From positions 19,740,996-19,804,995 of the forward strand of contig NC_079904.1 in the NCBI RefSeq assembly GCF_024868665.1: a DNA stretch of 64,000 nucleotides. Direction: 5' to 3'. A model generated the notes under the pieces. It did not search any database, had not been told where the DNA came from, and saw only the letters and a list, made by a program, of their open reading frames with translations. Shown here piece after piece: positions 9,797 to 20,427 of the stretch (positions are counted from its first letter, which is position 1; each line of letters begins with the position of its first letter). The DNA is from Triplophysa rosa. Its lineage: Eukaryota > Chordata > Actinopteri > Cypriniformes > Nemacheilidae. A program made the translations under genes and the position numbers.

Positions 9797-10292
9797 GTAC
9801 AACTATGTTAATAAACCCGTATTTTCTTTTTTCTTTTGTTGAACTATAAAAAAATTCAAGGGGGATGGTGTGGTAAAATGTGGGTATGTTATAACTTTTT
9901 TGAAGTTAACCGTAAGTTTGCCGCAAAGGGTGTTTGACAATAGCTTAGTTTTTCTCAAATGAAACAGTAGGTGAGCTCCATTTGGCCGTAAGTGGACTTA
10001 AGTGATATGTTCAGTTCGAAGGGCACTGCGAATAGCTCAGGGAAATGGAGAGGGAAAATCATCAAAACTGTCATTGCACACAAGTCAGAAAAACAACAGA
10101 CGAGTCAACACATGCATTTTGTACATAGTGAAAGTTTATTTAATTATTTTAAATGATCTTTAATACAATGATTTGTTTAAAGTAAATCTGTTATTTTACT
10201 TTTTGTAGCATTGTTATTATATCATATTTAAGATAATGAATAAATGTATTTACTGTTCATATTTGTATTTATATTTTGGCAGCGGCTATTTG
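9797..10292. other. AT-rich spacer
   Basis: No coding sequence or defined repeat was recognised. Confidence 0.5.
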
Positions 10293-10450
10293 CACTAAGT
10301 GAAAATAGCGACAGATGCAATTTACACTACATGAAAATAGCGACAGATGCAATTTACACTAAGTTTTAATAGCAGTAGGTTCTGTTTAAACTAAGTGAAA
10401 ATATCAGCATTTCTTAGCGATATGCTATTTACACTAACTGTAAATAGCTG
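10293..10450 (+). repeat. 32-bp minisatellite
   Basis: Units beginning CACTAAGTGAAAATAGCGAC start at 10293, 10325, 10357 and 10389, exactly 32 bases apart. A looser unit starts at 10432. Divergence rises toward the right, and the array is short. Confidence 0.75.
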
Positions 10451-10624
10451 TATTTTCTTAGGATTAAGTAGAAATAGTAGTCAGATGCTATTGGTACTTA
10501 TAGTGGCAGATAACACTACTATTTGCAACTCAGTATTGTTGTGCATTAAACATTATGCAATAAAACAGAGTAAATCATTATATTTATATATTTTTTTAAA
10601 TGATGGCAACTTATTGAGATATTA

Positions 10625-10668
10625 AAGCCCTACACCTACCCCTAACCTTACCCTAAGCCTAAACTTTA
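10625..10668 (+). repeat. Degenerate telomere-like repeat
   Basis: A run of CCCTAA-like units (ACCTACCCCTAACCTTACCC, then CTAAGCCTAAAC). Such imperfect units are common inside teleost transposons, so this need not be a true telomeric relic. Confidence 0.4.
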
Positions 10669-10751
10669 TGAATACAATTATTTTTTAATTTTATTGAAAA
10701 CAAATGCTTTTATGATCTGTAATGTGAAAGAAAAAGGTAAAAGCATTTTCA

Positions 10752-10824
10752 GCGAGAGGTGGATTAGAACCCCAGTCTCCAGTGCCAAAGCTATACAGAC
10801 TTTACACCTTATGCCATTGGAGTC
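10752..10824 (-). other. tRNA-like sequence, possible SINE head
   Basis: On the minus strand a 73-base stretch has a B-box-like GGGGTTCTAATCC (10761-10773) and a weak A-box-like TGGCATAAGGTG. Acceptor-stem pairing is poor and the T stem pairs at only about three of five positions. It is therefore not a functional tRNA; a decayed tRNA-derived SINE or chance similarity are the options. Confidence 0.3.
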
Positions 10825-11639
10825 ATTGTTTGAAATTGCGTTGTTCTTACACATTCTCTATTCCAATCACATATTGGTGGGTGGAGGTAGTGCAAATGGT
10901 CTCTGCCAAGAAGGCGGGCTATTTGTACTCAGTATAAATAGACGCTCTTTTATATTTGATTCTACAATTTACATATTTAGAGTTTAAATATGTGTGTGAG
11001 TATTCATTCATGTAGCTATTATTATACAAACTAAGCTTAAAGAGGCAGACTTTTTTATTAGTTTATGTTTATCTCAGAAATGTATATGGCTGCACATATG
11101 GAAATAAAAGCGCACAAGATGAAATCCACACGACACATCTTCACATAGCTGACCAAATTAAAATATATTTTTATATTTCTAGAGAGTTACAGTAGAGCTT
11201 CAAATATATTAATAGACAAAACTGCAGCAGTCAAATAAATACAAACATGAACAAAATCCTTATGACTTTACTGATTCAATTTATAACAATTTATAATTTA
11301 TTAACATGTGTATATTACATTTATGTTTAATTTAAAAGTAAACTATATTATAATATCTATTTTTGTTATATCATAATCTGTGCAACCCTGCAATTGACTT
11401 TCTTTAATGATGTTGCAGGGCATTCCAAATGAGTAATTATTGTCCACTTCAACTGATATTTTGTGCTCAGGGAGAAGCGAGCAGTGTACACTGTATAGGA
11501 ACTCTATGAATTGGAACACAGCTAGTGAAATACTAATGCAGTTCATGTGTTCGGGTCCTTGTGTGACAACACATTCATTTAAAATCATATGTAAAAGCAG
11601 AAAAGTGTGAGTTCTATACAACCAGCACCACGTTCCTTG
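10825..11639. other. AT-rich spacer
   Basis: No gene or ordered repeat recognised. Confidence 0.45.
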
Positions 11640-12445
11640 GGAAAAGTCAAGGCAGTGATTGAATGGCCATGCCTTCATTAAAGTACAGCAAAGATTACTG
11701 GGGTTTGCTTACTTTTATAGACGTTTTATCAGAAACTATAGTACAACTGCAGCACCATTGCCCTCCCATTTGAAAGGCAAGCCAGAGAAATTATACTGGA
11801 CTGATACAGCACAATCAGAATTCGTACGTCTAAAGAACAAGTTCACCAATGCCGATATTCTGAAACACACAGACCCCAGTCTCCCATTCATTATTGTAGT
11901 GGATGCCTCAGAGTGTAGAATAGGATCAGTGTTGTCACAGAGGCATGGCACCCCAGGACATTTACCCATTTGCATTTTGCTGCAGTAAATTGACACCAGC
12001 AGAGTGAAATTATGATGTCTGCAATAAGGAACTCCTATCCATCATGGCAGCCTTAGAAGACTGGAGACACTGGCTGGAGGGGGCTACACATCCATTTAAA
12101 GTAATCACTGACCACAAAAATCTGGTATTCATTAAGAGTGCCATATGCTTAAACCCCAGAAAAGCTTGCTGGTCATTGTTCTTCACAAAATTTCAAATCA
12201 CGTCACATACCGACCAGGTAGTAAAAACAGCAAACCGGATGCCCTTTCCAGAAGATACGATCCACCATTTCTCCACTTCAAAGAAGCAGGGACTACCACC
12301 AAATGTGATAATAGCACCCATCAGATGGGATTTAAAAGTGGAAATCCAGCGTGAGCAACAGACTGATCCAGCTCCACTAGAATGTCAGAGTGGGGACAGC
12401 GCATCAGCAATTACATTTTCTGAGCCCTTTATATGCCGAAAATAA
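11640..12445 (+). pseudogene. Ty3/Gypsy-type pol fragment
   Basis: Partial polyprotein from the end of the reverse transcriptase through RNase H toward integrase. VKAVIEWP near 11647 and [16 protein letters not shown] (about 11695-11742) mark the RT thumb. [20 protein letters not shown] (about 11898-11957) is the start of RNase [21 protein letters not shown] (about 12062-12121) its middle, and [20 protein letters not shown] (about 12204-12263) its end. [10 protein letters not shown] near 12321 is the linker toward integrase. The parts lie in different frames, with breaks near 11655, 11990 and 12195, and the RT palm is absent. No LTRs were found next to it, so this is an isolated relic. Confidence 0.85.
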
Positions 12446-12627
12446 TGGCTTCCACCATCTCTGCTGGCTGCTCTGCGATTGTCCCTCCCAGTAGAACACC
12501 AGCTTGTACTAATTGCTCACAAAGAGAATCCTTAATTGCTTGCTTAGTCGCTTCTCTGGGTACTTTTAAGTTATACAAATCTGCAATTATAAGTCCTTCT
12601 TCCTACAACTATGCAAAGCCTCAATAG
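12446..12627 (-). pseudogene. Possible retroelement gag fragment (SAP-like helices)
   Basis: The minus strand reads LIIADLYNLKVPREATKQAI followed by KDSLCEQLVQAGVLLGG. This helix-turn-helix pattern resembles the SAP-like module at the start of some teleost retroelement polyproteins. It is short and frameshifted at its start, and lies back to back with the Gypsy pol fragment. Similarity is from memory, so the call is tentative. Confidence 0.35.
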
Positions 12628-12886
12628 TTGGGGCAAGAGTAAACAGTACCAAATCAAACTCAATTTTTAACACCAACAAGTTTATACACTTCTTATTTAT
12701 GTTTGGTCGATGATGACAGGCAGTTCAAACACAGAGCGGGAGCAGACAGACGCTTGTGCGTCTCTCAATCTCTCTCTCTTCCGATGAGCTGTGTGTAAAT
12801 TACGCTTATGTATTTCTGCACTTGAACCGCTTTTTAAAGTTGTTGTAGTTAATGCTGTAAAGTGCTAATTCAAGTATGAAGGTAAT
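12628..12886. other. Spacer
   Basis: No coding sequence or repeat recognised. Confidence 0.4.
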
Positions 12887-13373
12887 TCGTGCCAAAAAGA
12901 TTTGCATGCGCAGGATAACATTTGTAAAAGCGTATGTGACATTGCAAGCATAAAATAAATTTGCATTCGCAAAAAAGTTTTGTAAAGGTGTAAATCAAGC
13001 TGCAAGCGAAAGAAAACAAGTTTTGCAGCATTGTATCATTTTTTGTAAGCGTAATTCATGTGTTGTGAAATGGCAACTTCATATTACATCAAATAATTAT
13101 GATCTGTATTCTTCTGACCTCCGATTTTTTTTCACACTTACACTTTGGCATGTTTTTTTGCGCTGAAATACGGCCAAAAGCATTGCGAGTCTGTAAACAG
13201 ATGTGTGCAAACACAATGGTGTTATGAACTGCAAAACGGATTCATTGCGCAGAACTTTGTGTATGTAAAATAAATCTGTTGCAAACGTCTTGCCTACGCA
13301 GGCAAAACTGTTTCTTGCAATAACCCGATGTGTACGGTTCCATCTCGCTTGCGCTTACACTTTTTGGCACGAT
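12887..13373. mobile_element. Candidate MITE with short inverted ends
   Basis: TCGTGCCAAAAAG at 12888-12900 recurs as its reverse complement at 13360-13372. The interior is non-coding and rich in GCAAGCG/TGCATTCGC-like phrases. A target duplication is not evident, so element status is a suggestion. Confidence 0.35.
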
Positions 13374-13446
13374 TCTCTCACTAATGTGAGTTTGCAAGCG
13401 TGAAGGGGGAGGCGGGGCTACCTTCTTGTGACCAATCAAATGAGGT

Positions 13447-15187
13447 TCAATTCAATTCAATTTTATTTATATAGCGCTTTTCACAATGTGCATTGTTCCA
13501 AAGCAGCTTTACAGGAGCAAATAAGAAAAACACAGAAAGGTAAAACACAGCACAGTGCATGGTGTTTATAGACCAAGCAAGATCATTATAATAAATAAAT
13601 GAATAAATAAATAAATAAATGCAGTCTCCCGGTGAGCAAGCCAACACTGCACTGCTCTGCTGTGGCGAGGAACCCAAGCTCCAATGCTGAATAATGGAGA
13701 AAAAAAAAACTCGGGAGAAACCAGGCTCAGCCGGGAGGGCCAGATCTCCTCTGACGTGTCATAGCTGCACTCAGTGACCCCGACCAAAGCCACCGAGCAA
13801 CGTCCACGAAGAACAGGGAGAGCCCACGAGCCGCGACCCAGGAAGCCCCAACCGCCGAAAACGTGCAGGTCCAACCCGGTCCCATTCCGCGATCAACAAC
13901 AGACAACAGAGGAACAACCAGGGAAAAGTAGTAATGGCATAATTAACTTTATTCCTCTGTTGTCCGACATCGACCACAAAACAAGACCAACCAGACCAGA
14001 CCCACACAGTCCCAACAAATGAAACGCCCCGAACCACAACCAACAAGCCCCCCCCCCACTCCCTACACCCACCCAGCTACCTCCAATCAAAGTCACTGAG
14101 TGCAGCCATAACTTCAAACTGCTGTCGTGTGATGTAAGTTTAGCATTAAATACCAAGTATTGTAAATTTAGCATTTATGTGACAGGTAGTCCGTCTTTGC
14201 TCTCGGTTGGGGATGGAATTGTCTGAGCTGGGCCGGCCAGATGGTCGCCTTTTTCTTGGGTGGTGATGGAATTGCCTTGGATGGAGCTGGATGGTCAGTC
14301 AGTCCGCAGGCTCTCGCAGGAGGATGGCACGGGATTTTCCGATGTAGCTGGCGTAATCTCTAGTTGTGGATGGGCATATGACGTTCATCTGGGCCTGGCG
14401 GAATCTCTCCCTACCTCGGGATGGGCATCCCGAGGCGAGGGCAGAAACAGAAAGAGAATAATTAGCGTAGCTGCTGTTCATTAGCTATGTATTAGTGAAT
14501 GCTTGGCTGAAAAGATGTGTCTTTAATCTAGATTTAAATTGGGAGAGTGTGTCTGACCCTCGAATAGTATCGGGGAGGCTATTCCAGAGTTTAGGTGCTA
14601 CGTATGAGAAAGCTCTACCCCCTTTGGTGGATTTAGTTATTCTAGGTGTTATCAAAAGTCTGGAGTTTTGAGATCTTAGAGAGCGTGATGGGTTGTAGTG
14701 TGGTAGAAGCTCTGTTATGTAGGTAGGGGCTAAACCGTTTAAGGCTTTATAAGTAATTAAAAGAACTTTAAAGTCAATACGATACTTAATGGGTAACCAG
14801 TGAAGGGTTGATAACATTGGGGTTATGTGATCGTATTTTCTGGACCTGGTTAGAACTCTGGCAGCTGCATTCTGAACTAACTGTAGTTTGTTTATTGATG
14901 CTGCAGGACAACCACTAAGCAGTGCATTACAGTAGTCAAGTCTTGAGGTCACAAATGCATGAATAAGCTTCTCTGCGTCAGCCACACATAAAATATTTCG
15001 CAATTTGGCAACATTTCTAAGGTGGAAGAAGGCTGTTTTTGTGACATTTGAGATGTGATTTTTAAATGACAGGTTGCTGTCTAATATAACGCCAAGGTCT
15101 TTAACTGTATTTGTTGGAGTAACAGTGCAGCCTTCAATTTGCAGGTCATAATCCGAAATATTCTGCTCACGTGTCTTTGGTCCGATA
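13447..15187 (-). mobile_element. L2 LINE (minus copy), block 3: RT C-terminus and 3' UTR
   Basis: The 3' part of the minus-strand L2 that continues at 17486-17880 and 20623-23330. The 3' end at 13447 has the tail typical of these elements: TTGAATTGAATTGAA on the minus strand next to an ATATAGCGCTTT-like terminus. The 3' UTR (13447-14484) includes an AATAAAT-type tetranucleotide run near 13590-13620 and a C-run at 14049. Confidence 0.8.
14485..15187 (-). pseudogene. L2 reverse transcriptase C-terminal part (minus copy)
   Basis: Open from the LIGPKT motif (about 15185) to a stop at 14485. It covers the RT thumb and the conserved tail of CR1/L2 ORF2: KDLGVILDSNLSFKNHISNV, SRLDYCNALLSGCP, LQLVQNAAARVLTR, LSTLHWLPIKYRI and FSYVAPKLWNSLP. 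No stop occurs within the block. It is separated from its N-terminal portion by a 2.3-kb opposite L2 insertion, so it cannot be translated as part of ORF2. Confidence 0.85.
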
Positions 15188-16486
15188 AGTTCTGGAAAAA
15201 GTAGTTTCAACTCAATTATGCTCCTTCCTCCAAAGGAATGACATCAATGAAGAATTCCAGTCTGGATTTAGAGCATGTCACAGTACAGAGACTGCTTTGA
15301 TCAGAGTTACAAATGATCTGCTATTGGCGTCTGACCGAGGTTGTATCTCGTTATTGGTGCTGCTAGACCTTAGTGCTGCATTCGATACCATTGACCACAG
15401 CACACTCCTACATAGACTCGAAAATTATGTCGGCATTAAGGGAATAGCTTTGAAATGGTTTAAATCTTATTTATCCGACCGTTTTCAATTTGTAGCAATA
15501 AACAATGAGGTGTCACGCAAATCGCAAGTCCAGTACGGTGTACCACAGGGCTCAGTCTTAGGGCCTCTGCTCTTCGCATTATACATGCTACCTCTAGGAG
15601 ATATAATAAAGCGACACGGAGTTAGCTTTCACTGTTATGCTGATGATACTCAACTTTATATTTCCTCGAAGCCTCATGAAACACAGCAGTTCCATCGAAT
15701 AATGGAATGCATAGTCGATATAAAAAACTGGATGAGTAACAACTTTTTATTACTGAACTCGGACAAAACGGAAGTGTTACTTATTGGACCGAAAACTGCT
15801 ATAAGTAACAACCAAGAATACTGTTTAACTATTGACGGATGTTCCATAAAACCCTCGTCGTCAGCAAAGAATCTTGGCGTTCTATTCGATAGTAATCTGT
15901 CATTTGAGAGCCACGTCGCCAACACCTGTAAAATTGCGTTTTTCCATCTTAAGAATATATCTAAACTACGTCATATGCTGTCAATGTCAGATGCAGAGAA
16001 GTTAATTCATGCATTCATGACATCAAGACTAGATACTGTAATGCACTGTTAGGTGGTTGCCCTGCAGGCTTATTACAAAAACTCCAATTGGTCCAAAACG
16101 CGGCAGCTCGAGTTCTTACACGTACAAAAAAGTATGAACATATTAGCCCGGTTCTGTCAACCTTGCACTGGTTACCTATAAAGCATCGCGTTAACTTTAA
16201 AATCTTGCTTATTACCTATAAAGCCTTACATGGTTTAGCTCCTCAGTACTTGAATGAACTCCTTTTGTATTACAGTCCTTCACGTGCATTACGCTCTCAG
16301 GCGTCCTGTCAGTTGGTAATACCTAGAATTTCAAAATCAAGTGCAGGTGGTAGATCCTTTTCCTATCTAGCGCCTAAACTTTGGAATAGTCTTCCCTGCA
16401 CTGTCCGGGAGGCAGACACACTCTGTCAGTTTAAATCTAGACTAAAGACGCATCTTTTTAATCTTGCATACACTACTCTTCCATAA
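15188..16486 (+). pseudogene. L2 reverse transcriptase, 5'-truncated with one frameshift
   Basis: Covers the RT from FQSGFRACHSTETAL to the ORF2 stop at 16486. Motifs: [46 protein letters not shown] (catalytic YADD intact, about 15633-15668) and LHWLPIKHRVNFKILL. One T present in the 46.9-kb copy is missing near 16034 (AGACTAGATACTG against AGACTAGATTACTG), which shifts the frame. The rest reads on from 16035. It lacks the endonuclease and ORF1. Confidence 0.88.
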
Positions 16487-17218
16487 TATAAATCTTCAGA
16501 GGGTTTAGGCTGCATTAGTTAGATCAACCGGAACCAAAAACACAACTGATGTACTTGTTGCATCAAAGAGTACAGAACAGTACTCTACTCTCAGCCAGTC
16601 TTGTCTCATTGTTCCAAGGTTACCACAGCGAGCAGGATGCAGTTCATGGCCTGACCTGATGGTAGAGCGGAGAATGGGAAGTGGGGACCTGACAAGAGCT
16701 GAGATGATAGAGCTGGATAAAGAAGGACGCGGTCTCTTGACATGTCTTCACCACAAAATTTCAAATGCTATTAGATTATTAATGATAATCTTAAACTATA
16801 ATTTATTTTATTATTAAGTTTATTTATTTTATTTAGCCTTGTTGTGCAAGCTCTCTGGAGCTTGTGCAGAGGCAGCAGCTTTTGCCAGAGGGGAACTGGA
16901 ATCCCCTGGTTGGGCCTGGGTTCTCCTGAGGTTTTTTTTCTCGATTAGAGTTTTGGGTTCCTCGCCACCGTTTGCATACTGTTGCATTCTGCCTGGCCGG
17001 GGGGGCTGCTTTAGAATTTTAAAGTTTTACTTAATTAATATTGCATATAGAGAATTTATAGTCTGTTATATTTGACCTGTGCTTCTCTCTCCTTTATCTA
17101 AATGTGTGCTCTCTACTGGCGTGTGTGTTTGTGTGTGCGCTACTTGTTGTGTCGTGTGTGTGTGTGTGTGTGGTGTGTGTGTGTCCACTCGTGTGTGTGT
17201 GTGCTACTGTTGTGTGTA

Positions 17219-17249
<31 letters not shown>

Positions 17250-17485
17250 CGCATCCGTGTGTGTGTGTGTCTCTGTGTCTATGTGTGTTGGTACGTGTGC
17301 TTTGTGTGTGTGGAGTGTTTTGTTGTGGGTATGTCTGTCTTCTGTGTTTTCAACCTTTTCTTGTTTTTGCAGGTACAACTTTAATTATTTTGCTTTAGTC
17401 AATTGTCTCATGTACAGCTGCTTTGTAACAATGAAAATTGTAAAAGCGCTATATAAATAAAGTTGAGTTGAGTTGAGTTGAGATA
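16487..17485 (+). other. L2 3' UTR with built-in GT tract
   Basis: Shared with 47407-48319 and, inverted, with 26118-27258. It contains a G-run in CTGGCCGGGGGGG (about 16993), a long imperfect GT microsatellite (17102-17330) and the TTGAG tail. Confidence 0.8.
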
Positions 17486-17880
17486 TATATTCTTGTTTAT
17501 AACTGTTTGTTCATGGGGTCTATAGAAACCAATTGATGCACTGCTTTATATCGTCGATGCACTCTGCCAATTTGGATAGTTGGAAGGAATCATCTGGTCT
17601 TGATGAGATATATAGCTGAGTATCATCTGCATAACAGTGGAAGCTAATTCCATGTTTTCTAATAATGTTTCCAAGGGGCAGCATGTATATGGAGAATAGC
17701 AAGGGTCCTAAAACGATCCCTGAGGTAATCCATAATTTACTTGCGTTAGATTTGATGATTCCCCATTTAAATGGACAAATTGATGTCTGTCTGATAAGTA
17801 AGATCTGAACCATTGTAGTGCCTGTCCCTGAATACCGGTATAATTGTGTAAGCGATCTATAAGTATTTTATGGTCTACAG
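17486..17880 (-). pseudogene. L2 LINE (minus copy), block 2: RT palm
   Basis: Continues the RT of the minus L2 directly from FDTVD at 20623 ([20 protein letters not shown], about 17815-17874), then [16 protein letters not shown] and a GLPQGS motif. One frameshift follows at about 17710, and then [14 protein letters not shown] and HCYADDTQLYIS (YADD intact, about 17615-17650). Reading fades after CIDDIKQCIN at about 17525, next to the plus L2 tail. The hAT insertion separates it from block 1. Confidence 0.85.
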
Positions 17881-18162
17881 CGGTCGGCAACCTAAGGCAC
17901 GCGTGCCACTATTGGCACGCCGAGGGAAAATCAATGGCACGCCAAGCACATTTAGATAAATGATGTATTTAATACAAAACTAGTGTTTGTGAAGTTTAAA
18001 AAAATATTGAACGCCTGGTCGTATTCGCATGACAAATTGCCCGTTAATCTGTAATCGTAATCAACATCTTTTACATAAAGTTGTCTGTGCTTTAGAGGTC
18101 ACGTGTCATCGATTGTGTAGTTTGCGCTCACTGTGGTGCTGGACTTCAGACGAGGTTCACAA

Positions 18163-20025
18163 ATGGCTACTACGCAAAAGAAGGCAAAAACTGACGCTCG
18201 GTCATTTCAGCCCTCTTGGAGAGAAGAATTCGGTTTTGTTTTTCAAAAAGATCGTGCCGTATGCACTTTATGTTTAGAAAATGTTGTGTGCCGTACTTCC
18301 AGCGTTAAGCGCCATTTTGAAACAAAACACGAAAAATCCTTCAAAGATCAGGCAGATAAGGCAGAGTCCATCAGACGCGCTGTCTCCAGTTATGAGAAAC
18401 AAACCGGCAGTCTTCGTGTTTTTACTAGATTGAAAAATAATGCTTCTGAAGCAAGTTACCGACTTGCTCATTGCATTGCGAAACACGGAAAGCCATTCAC
18501 TGACGGGGAGTACATTAAGGATGCTTTCCTCTCTAGCGCAGAGGTCTTGTTTGATGGGTTACCTAACAAAGAGACTATTATATCGAGAATCAAAGATATT
18601 CCCATGTCAGCCAGAACTGTTCAGAGACGCATAGAAGAAATGGCAGAAAGTGTCAATGAGCAGCAAACAGCTGGGCTGAAGGATGCAATGGTGTTTAGTG
18701 TTGCGCTGGATGAGAGTGTGGACATAAATGACATACCACGTTTGGCAATCATGGCAAAATATTGTGATTCGAATGTAAGAGAGGAACTCTGTTGCCTAAA
18801 ATCAATGACTGACACAACAAAAGGGGAAGACATTGCCAAGGCATTTTTTGAGCACTTTGAGGAGCGAGGGGTTGACATCGGAAGAATTTTTGCAATTACA
18901 ACAGATGGAGCCCCTGCCATGGTTGGCAAACAGAAAGGAGCTGTCAAATTAATTGAGGAAAAAGTGGGTCACCCCATTATGAAATTACACTGCATAATAC
19001 ACCAAGAGAACCTGTGTGCAAAAATGTCAAATTCAGATCTTAATAGCGTTATGGCTACGGTTGTAAAGATCGTTAATTTCATAGTTAAGCGATCTTCCCT
19101 CACACACCGACAGTTCCAGTCCCTTCTCGAGGAAATGGACTGCACGTACAAAGATATCCCTCTCCACTCGGCGGTTAGATGGTTAAGCTGTGGTAAAGTT
19201 CTGGAGAGATTTGTTGGCTGCTTTGACAGTATTAAAGCCTTCCTAGCTGAAAAAGACCAAGTCTACACTGAACTCGAAGATGAGACGTGGGTTTTGAAAG
19301 TCATGTTTCTCACTGATATCACAGGCCACTTGAACGAGCTAAATCTCCGACTCCAAGGTGCAGAACACACCATTTTGAACATGTTCGAAACATGGGCTGC
19401 GTTTATTGACAAGCTGGCAGTTTTCTCAAGGGATATCGCTACCTCCACATTCCGATATTTCAAACATGTACGGGAGCTGTCCGCGCAGTGCAGCGTTAAC
19501 ACGAGTGAGATATCCAAATACATGTCCGAACTCGAATTGGAGTTCACAACACGTTTTGGGGACTTTCGGAAATATGGACCAATGTTCCCTTTTTTGATTA
19601 AGCCTGCGAGCTTCGATGGACACGAATTCGATGCATCTCTGATAGAGTGGATGGATACACAGGACATGGAAATGCAGCTAATTGAGCTCAAGAGTTCAGC
19701 ACTCTGGGTGACAAAATTTGCAGAACTCCGCAAGGAGTTGGAAACCACAGCAGTGAACAATCAGGGATCTTGCATTTTTACATGCTGGGCATCATTGCCA
19801 GAAAAATTCTGCTGTCTCAAAAGAGTTGCTTTGGGTTTGCTGACGGTTTTCGGATCGACATACCTCTGCGAGCAAATATTTTCACACATGAACAATGTGC
19901 TTTGTCCCTCTCGCAATCGCTTGACTGTTGATCATTCCGAAGCATGCGTGAAACTTAAGGTGACGCACTACGCTCCCAAGATAACAGAGCTCAGCAAAGG
20001 AAAACAGGACCAGGGCTCACACTAA
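18163..20025 (+). CDS. hAT transposase (BED finger, RNase H-like, hAT dimerisation)
   Basis: Cut-and-paste transposase of 620 residues with no stop or frameshift. I start at ATG 18163 (MATTQKKAKT); upstream in-frame codons contain no ATG. An N-terminal BED-type zinc finger has C34-x2-C37 and H51-x4-H56. The RNase H-like catalytic core has acidic residues in ALDES (D183) and TTDGAPAM (D248), the hAT-specific CIIHQENLC (277-285), and HSAVRWLSCGKVLERF. The C-terminal dimerisation region is around LTVFGSTYLCEQIFSHMNNV (about 561-580). It resembles the ZBED5/SCAND3/GTF2IRD2-like branch of hAT proteins. The gene lies alone between the element's ends, with AATAAA signals at 20251 and 20415. It acts in the nucleus on matching TIRs. 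A domesticated host gene is unlikely because TIRs and target duplication are present. Confidence 0.92.
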   Translation: MATTQKKAKTDARSFQPSWREEFGFVFQKDRAVCTLCLENVVCRTSSVKRHFETKHEKSFKDQADKAESIRRAVSSYEKQTGSLRVFTRLKNNASEASYRLAHCIAKHGKPFTDGEYIKDAFLSSAEVLFDGLPNKETIISRIKDIPMSARTVQRRIEEMAESVNEQQTAGLKDAMVFSVALDESVDINDIPRLAIMAKYCDSNVREELCCLKSMTDTTKGEDIAKAFFEHFEERGVDIGRIFAITTDGAPAMVGKQKGAVKLIEEKVGHPIMKLHCIIHQENLCAKMSNSDLNSVMATVVKIVNFIVKRSSLTHRQFQSLLEEMDCTYKDIPLHSAVRWLSCGKVLERFVGCFDSIKAFLAEKDQVYTELEDETWVLKVMFLTDITGHLNELNLRLQGAEHTILNMFETWAAFIDKLAVFSRDIATSTFRYFKHVRELSAQCSVNTSEISKYMSELELEFTTRFGDFRKYGPMFPFLIKPASFDGHEFDASLIEWMDTQDMEMQLIELKSSALWVTKFAELRKELETTAVNNQGSCIFTCWASLPEKFCCLKRVALGLLTVFGSTYLCEQIFSHMNNVLCPSRNRLTVDHSEACVKLKVTHYAPKITELSKGKQDQGSH

Positions 20026-20108
20026 CTGGTATTTATAAGTACTGTACATCTGTTTAATCTTGCATTAGCCTACACTGGGCCATGCTGGTATTCCTTGGCT
20101 TAACACTG

Positions 20109-20427
20109 AAAAGCAGCATTAAAACGTGATTCCAGTACTATTTGTTTTCCAAACTCTTGCTGCTCTGCTTTTTGTTCTATAAAAATGTTTTATATACATA
20201 TGTAACAGTTTCAGTTATTAAAGAAATATGTGCAAATACGTGTTTTTAAAAATAAAGAAGGTAACTATAACACATGTGAAAAAGCAGCATTAGAACTGGA
20301 TTCCAATACTATTTGTGTTTTATACTCTTGCTGTCTTACTTTCAAAGGAGCAAAATGTTTTGTATAAACAGTTTCAATTTTTAAAGAAATCTGTGCAATT
20401 TTGTTTTATTGAAAAATAAAGATGATA
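20109..20427 (+). repeat. Tandemly duplicated hAT 3' UTR with two poly(A) signals
   Basis: Two diverged copies of about 155-170 bases start with AAAAGCAGCATT (20109 and 20279). Each ends with an AATAAAG signal (20251 and 20415) after TTTAAAGAAAT-like sequence. Confidence 0.7.

Larger units (their letters stand above)
15188..17485 (+). mobile_element. 5'-truncated L2 LINE (plus copy)
   Basis: Begins inside the RT (GTTCTGGAAAAAGTAGTTTC at 15189) and ends with repeated TTGAG after ATAAATAAAG at 17452-17485. It is nearly identical to 46108-48319, from which it differs at a modest number of positions. It sits head to head with the minus-strand block 13447-15187 and directly abuts block 17486-17880. 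I read it as inserted into the minus L2. Truncation at the 5' end is usual for LINEs. Confidence 0.85.

Noticed and set aside
10293..10450. CRISPR-like array
   Set aside because: Units are contiguous with no unique spacers, and the genome is eukaryotic.
10752..10824. Functional tRNA gene
   Set aside because: Length fits, but acceptor and T stems pair poorly and the B box carries TAA in place of GAA.
17094..17460. Cysteine/valine- and threonine/histidine-rich frames
   Set aside because: Translations of the GT tract in the L2 3' UTR; the same happens at 26211-26485 and 47945-48280.
13447..17485. Twin-priming (5' inversion) as origin of the head-to-head L2 arrangement
   Set aside because: Both halves carry their own full 3' UTR and different tails, so two separate insertions are simpler.
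18133..18162. Longer hAT transposase starting at GTG 18133
   Set aside because: Eukaryotic initiation at GTG is not expected, and an ATG follows at 18163 in the same frame.
18163..20025. Domesticated host ZBED/SCAND3-type gene
   Set aside because: Terminal inverted repeats and an 8-bp duplication show a transposon in place, with a single-exon ORF between its ends.
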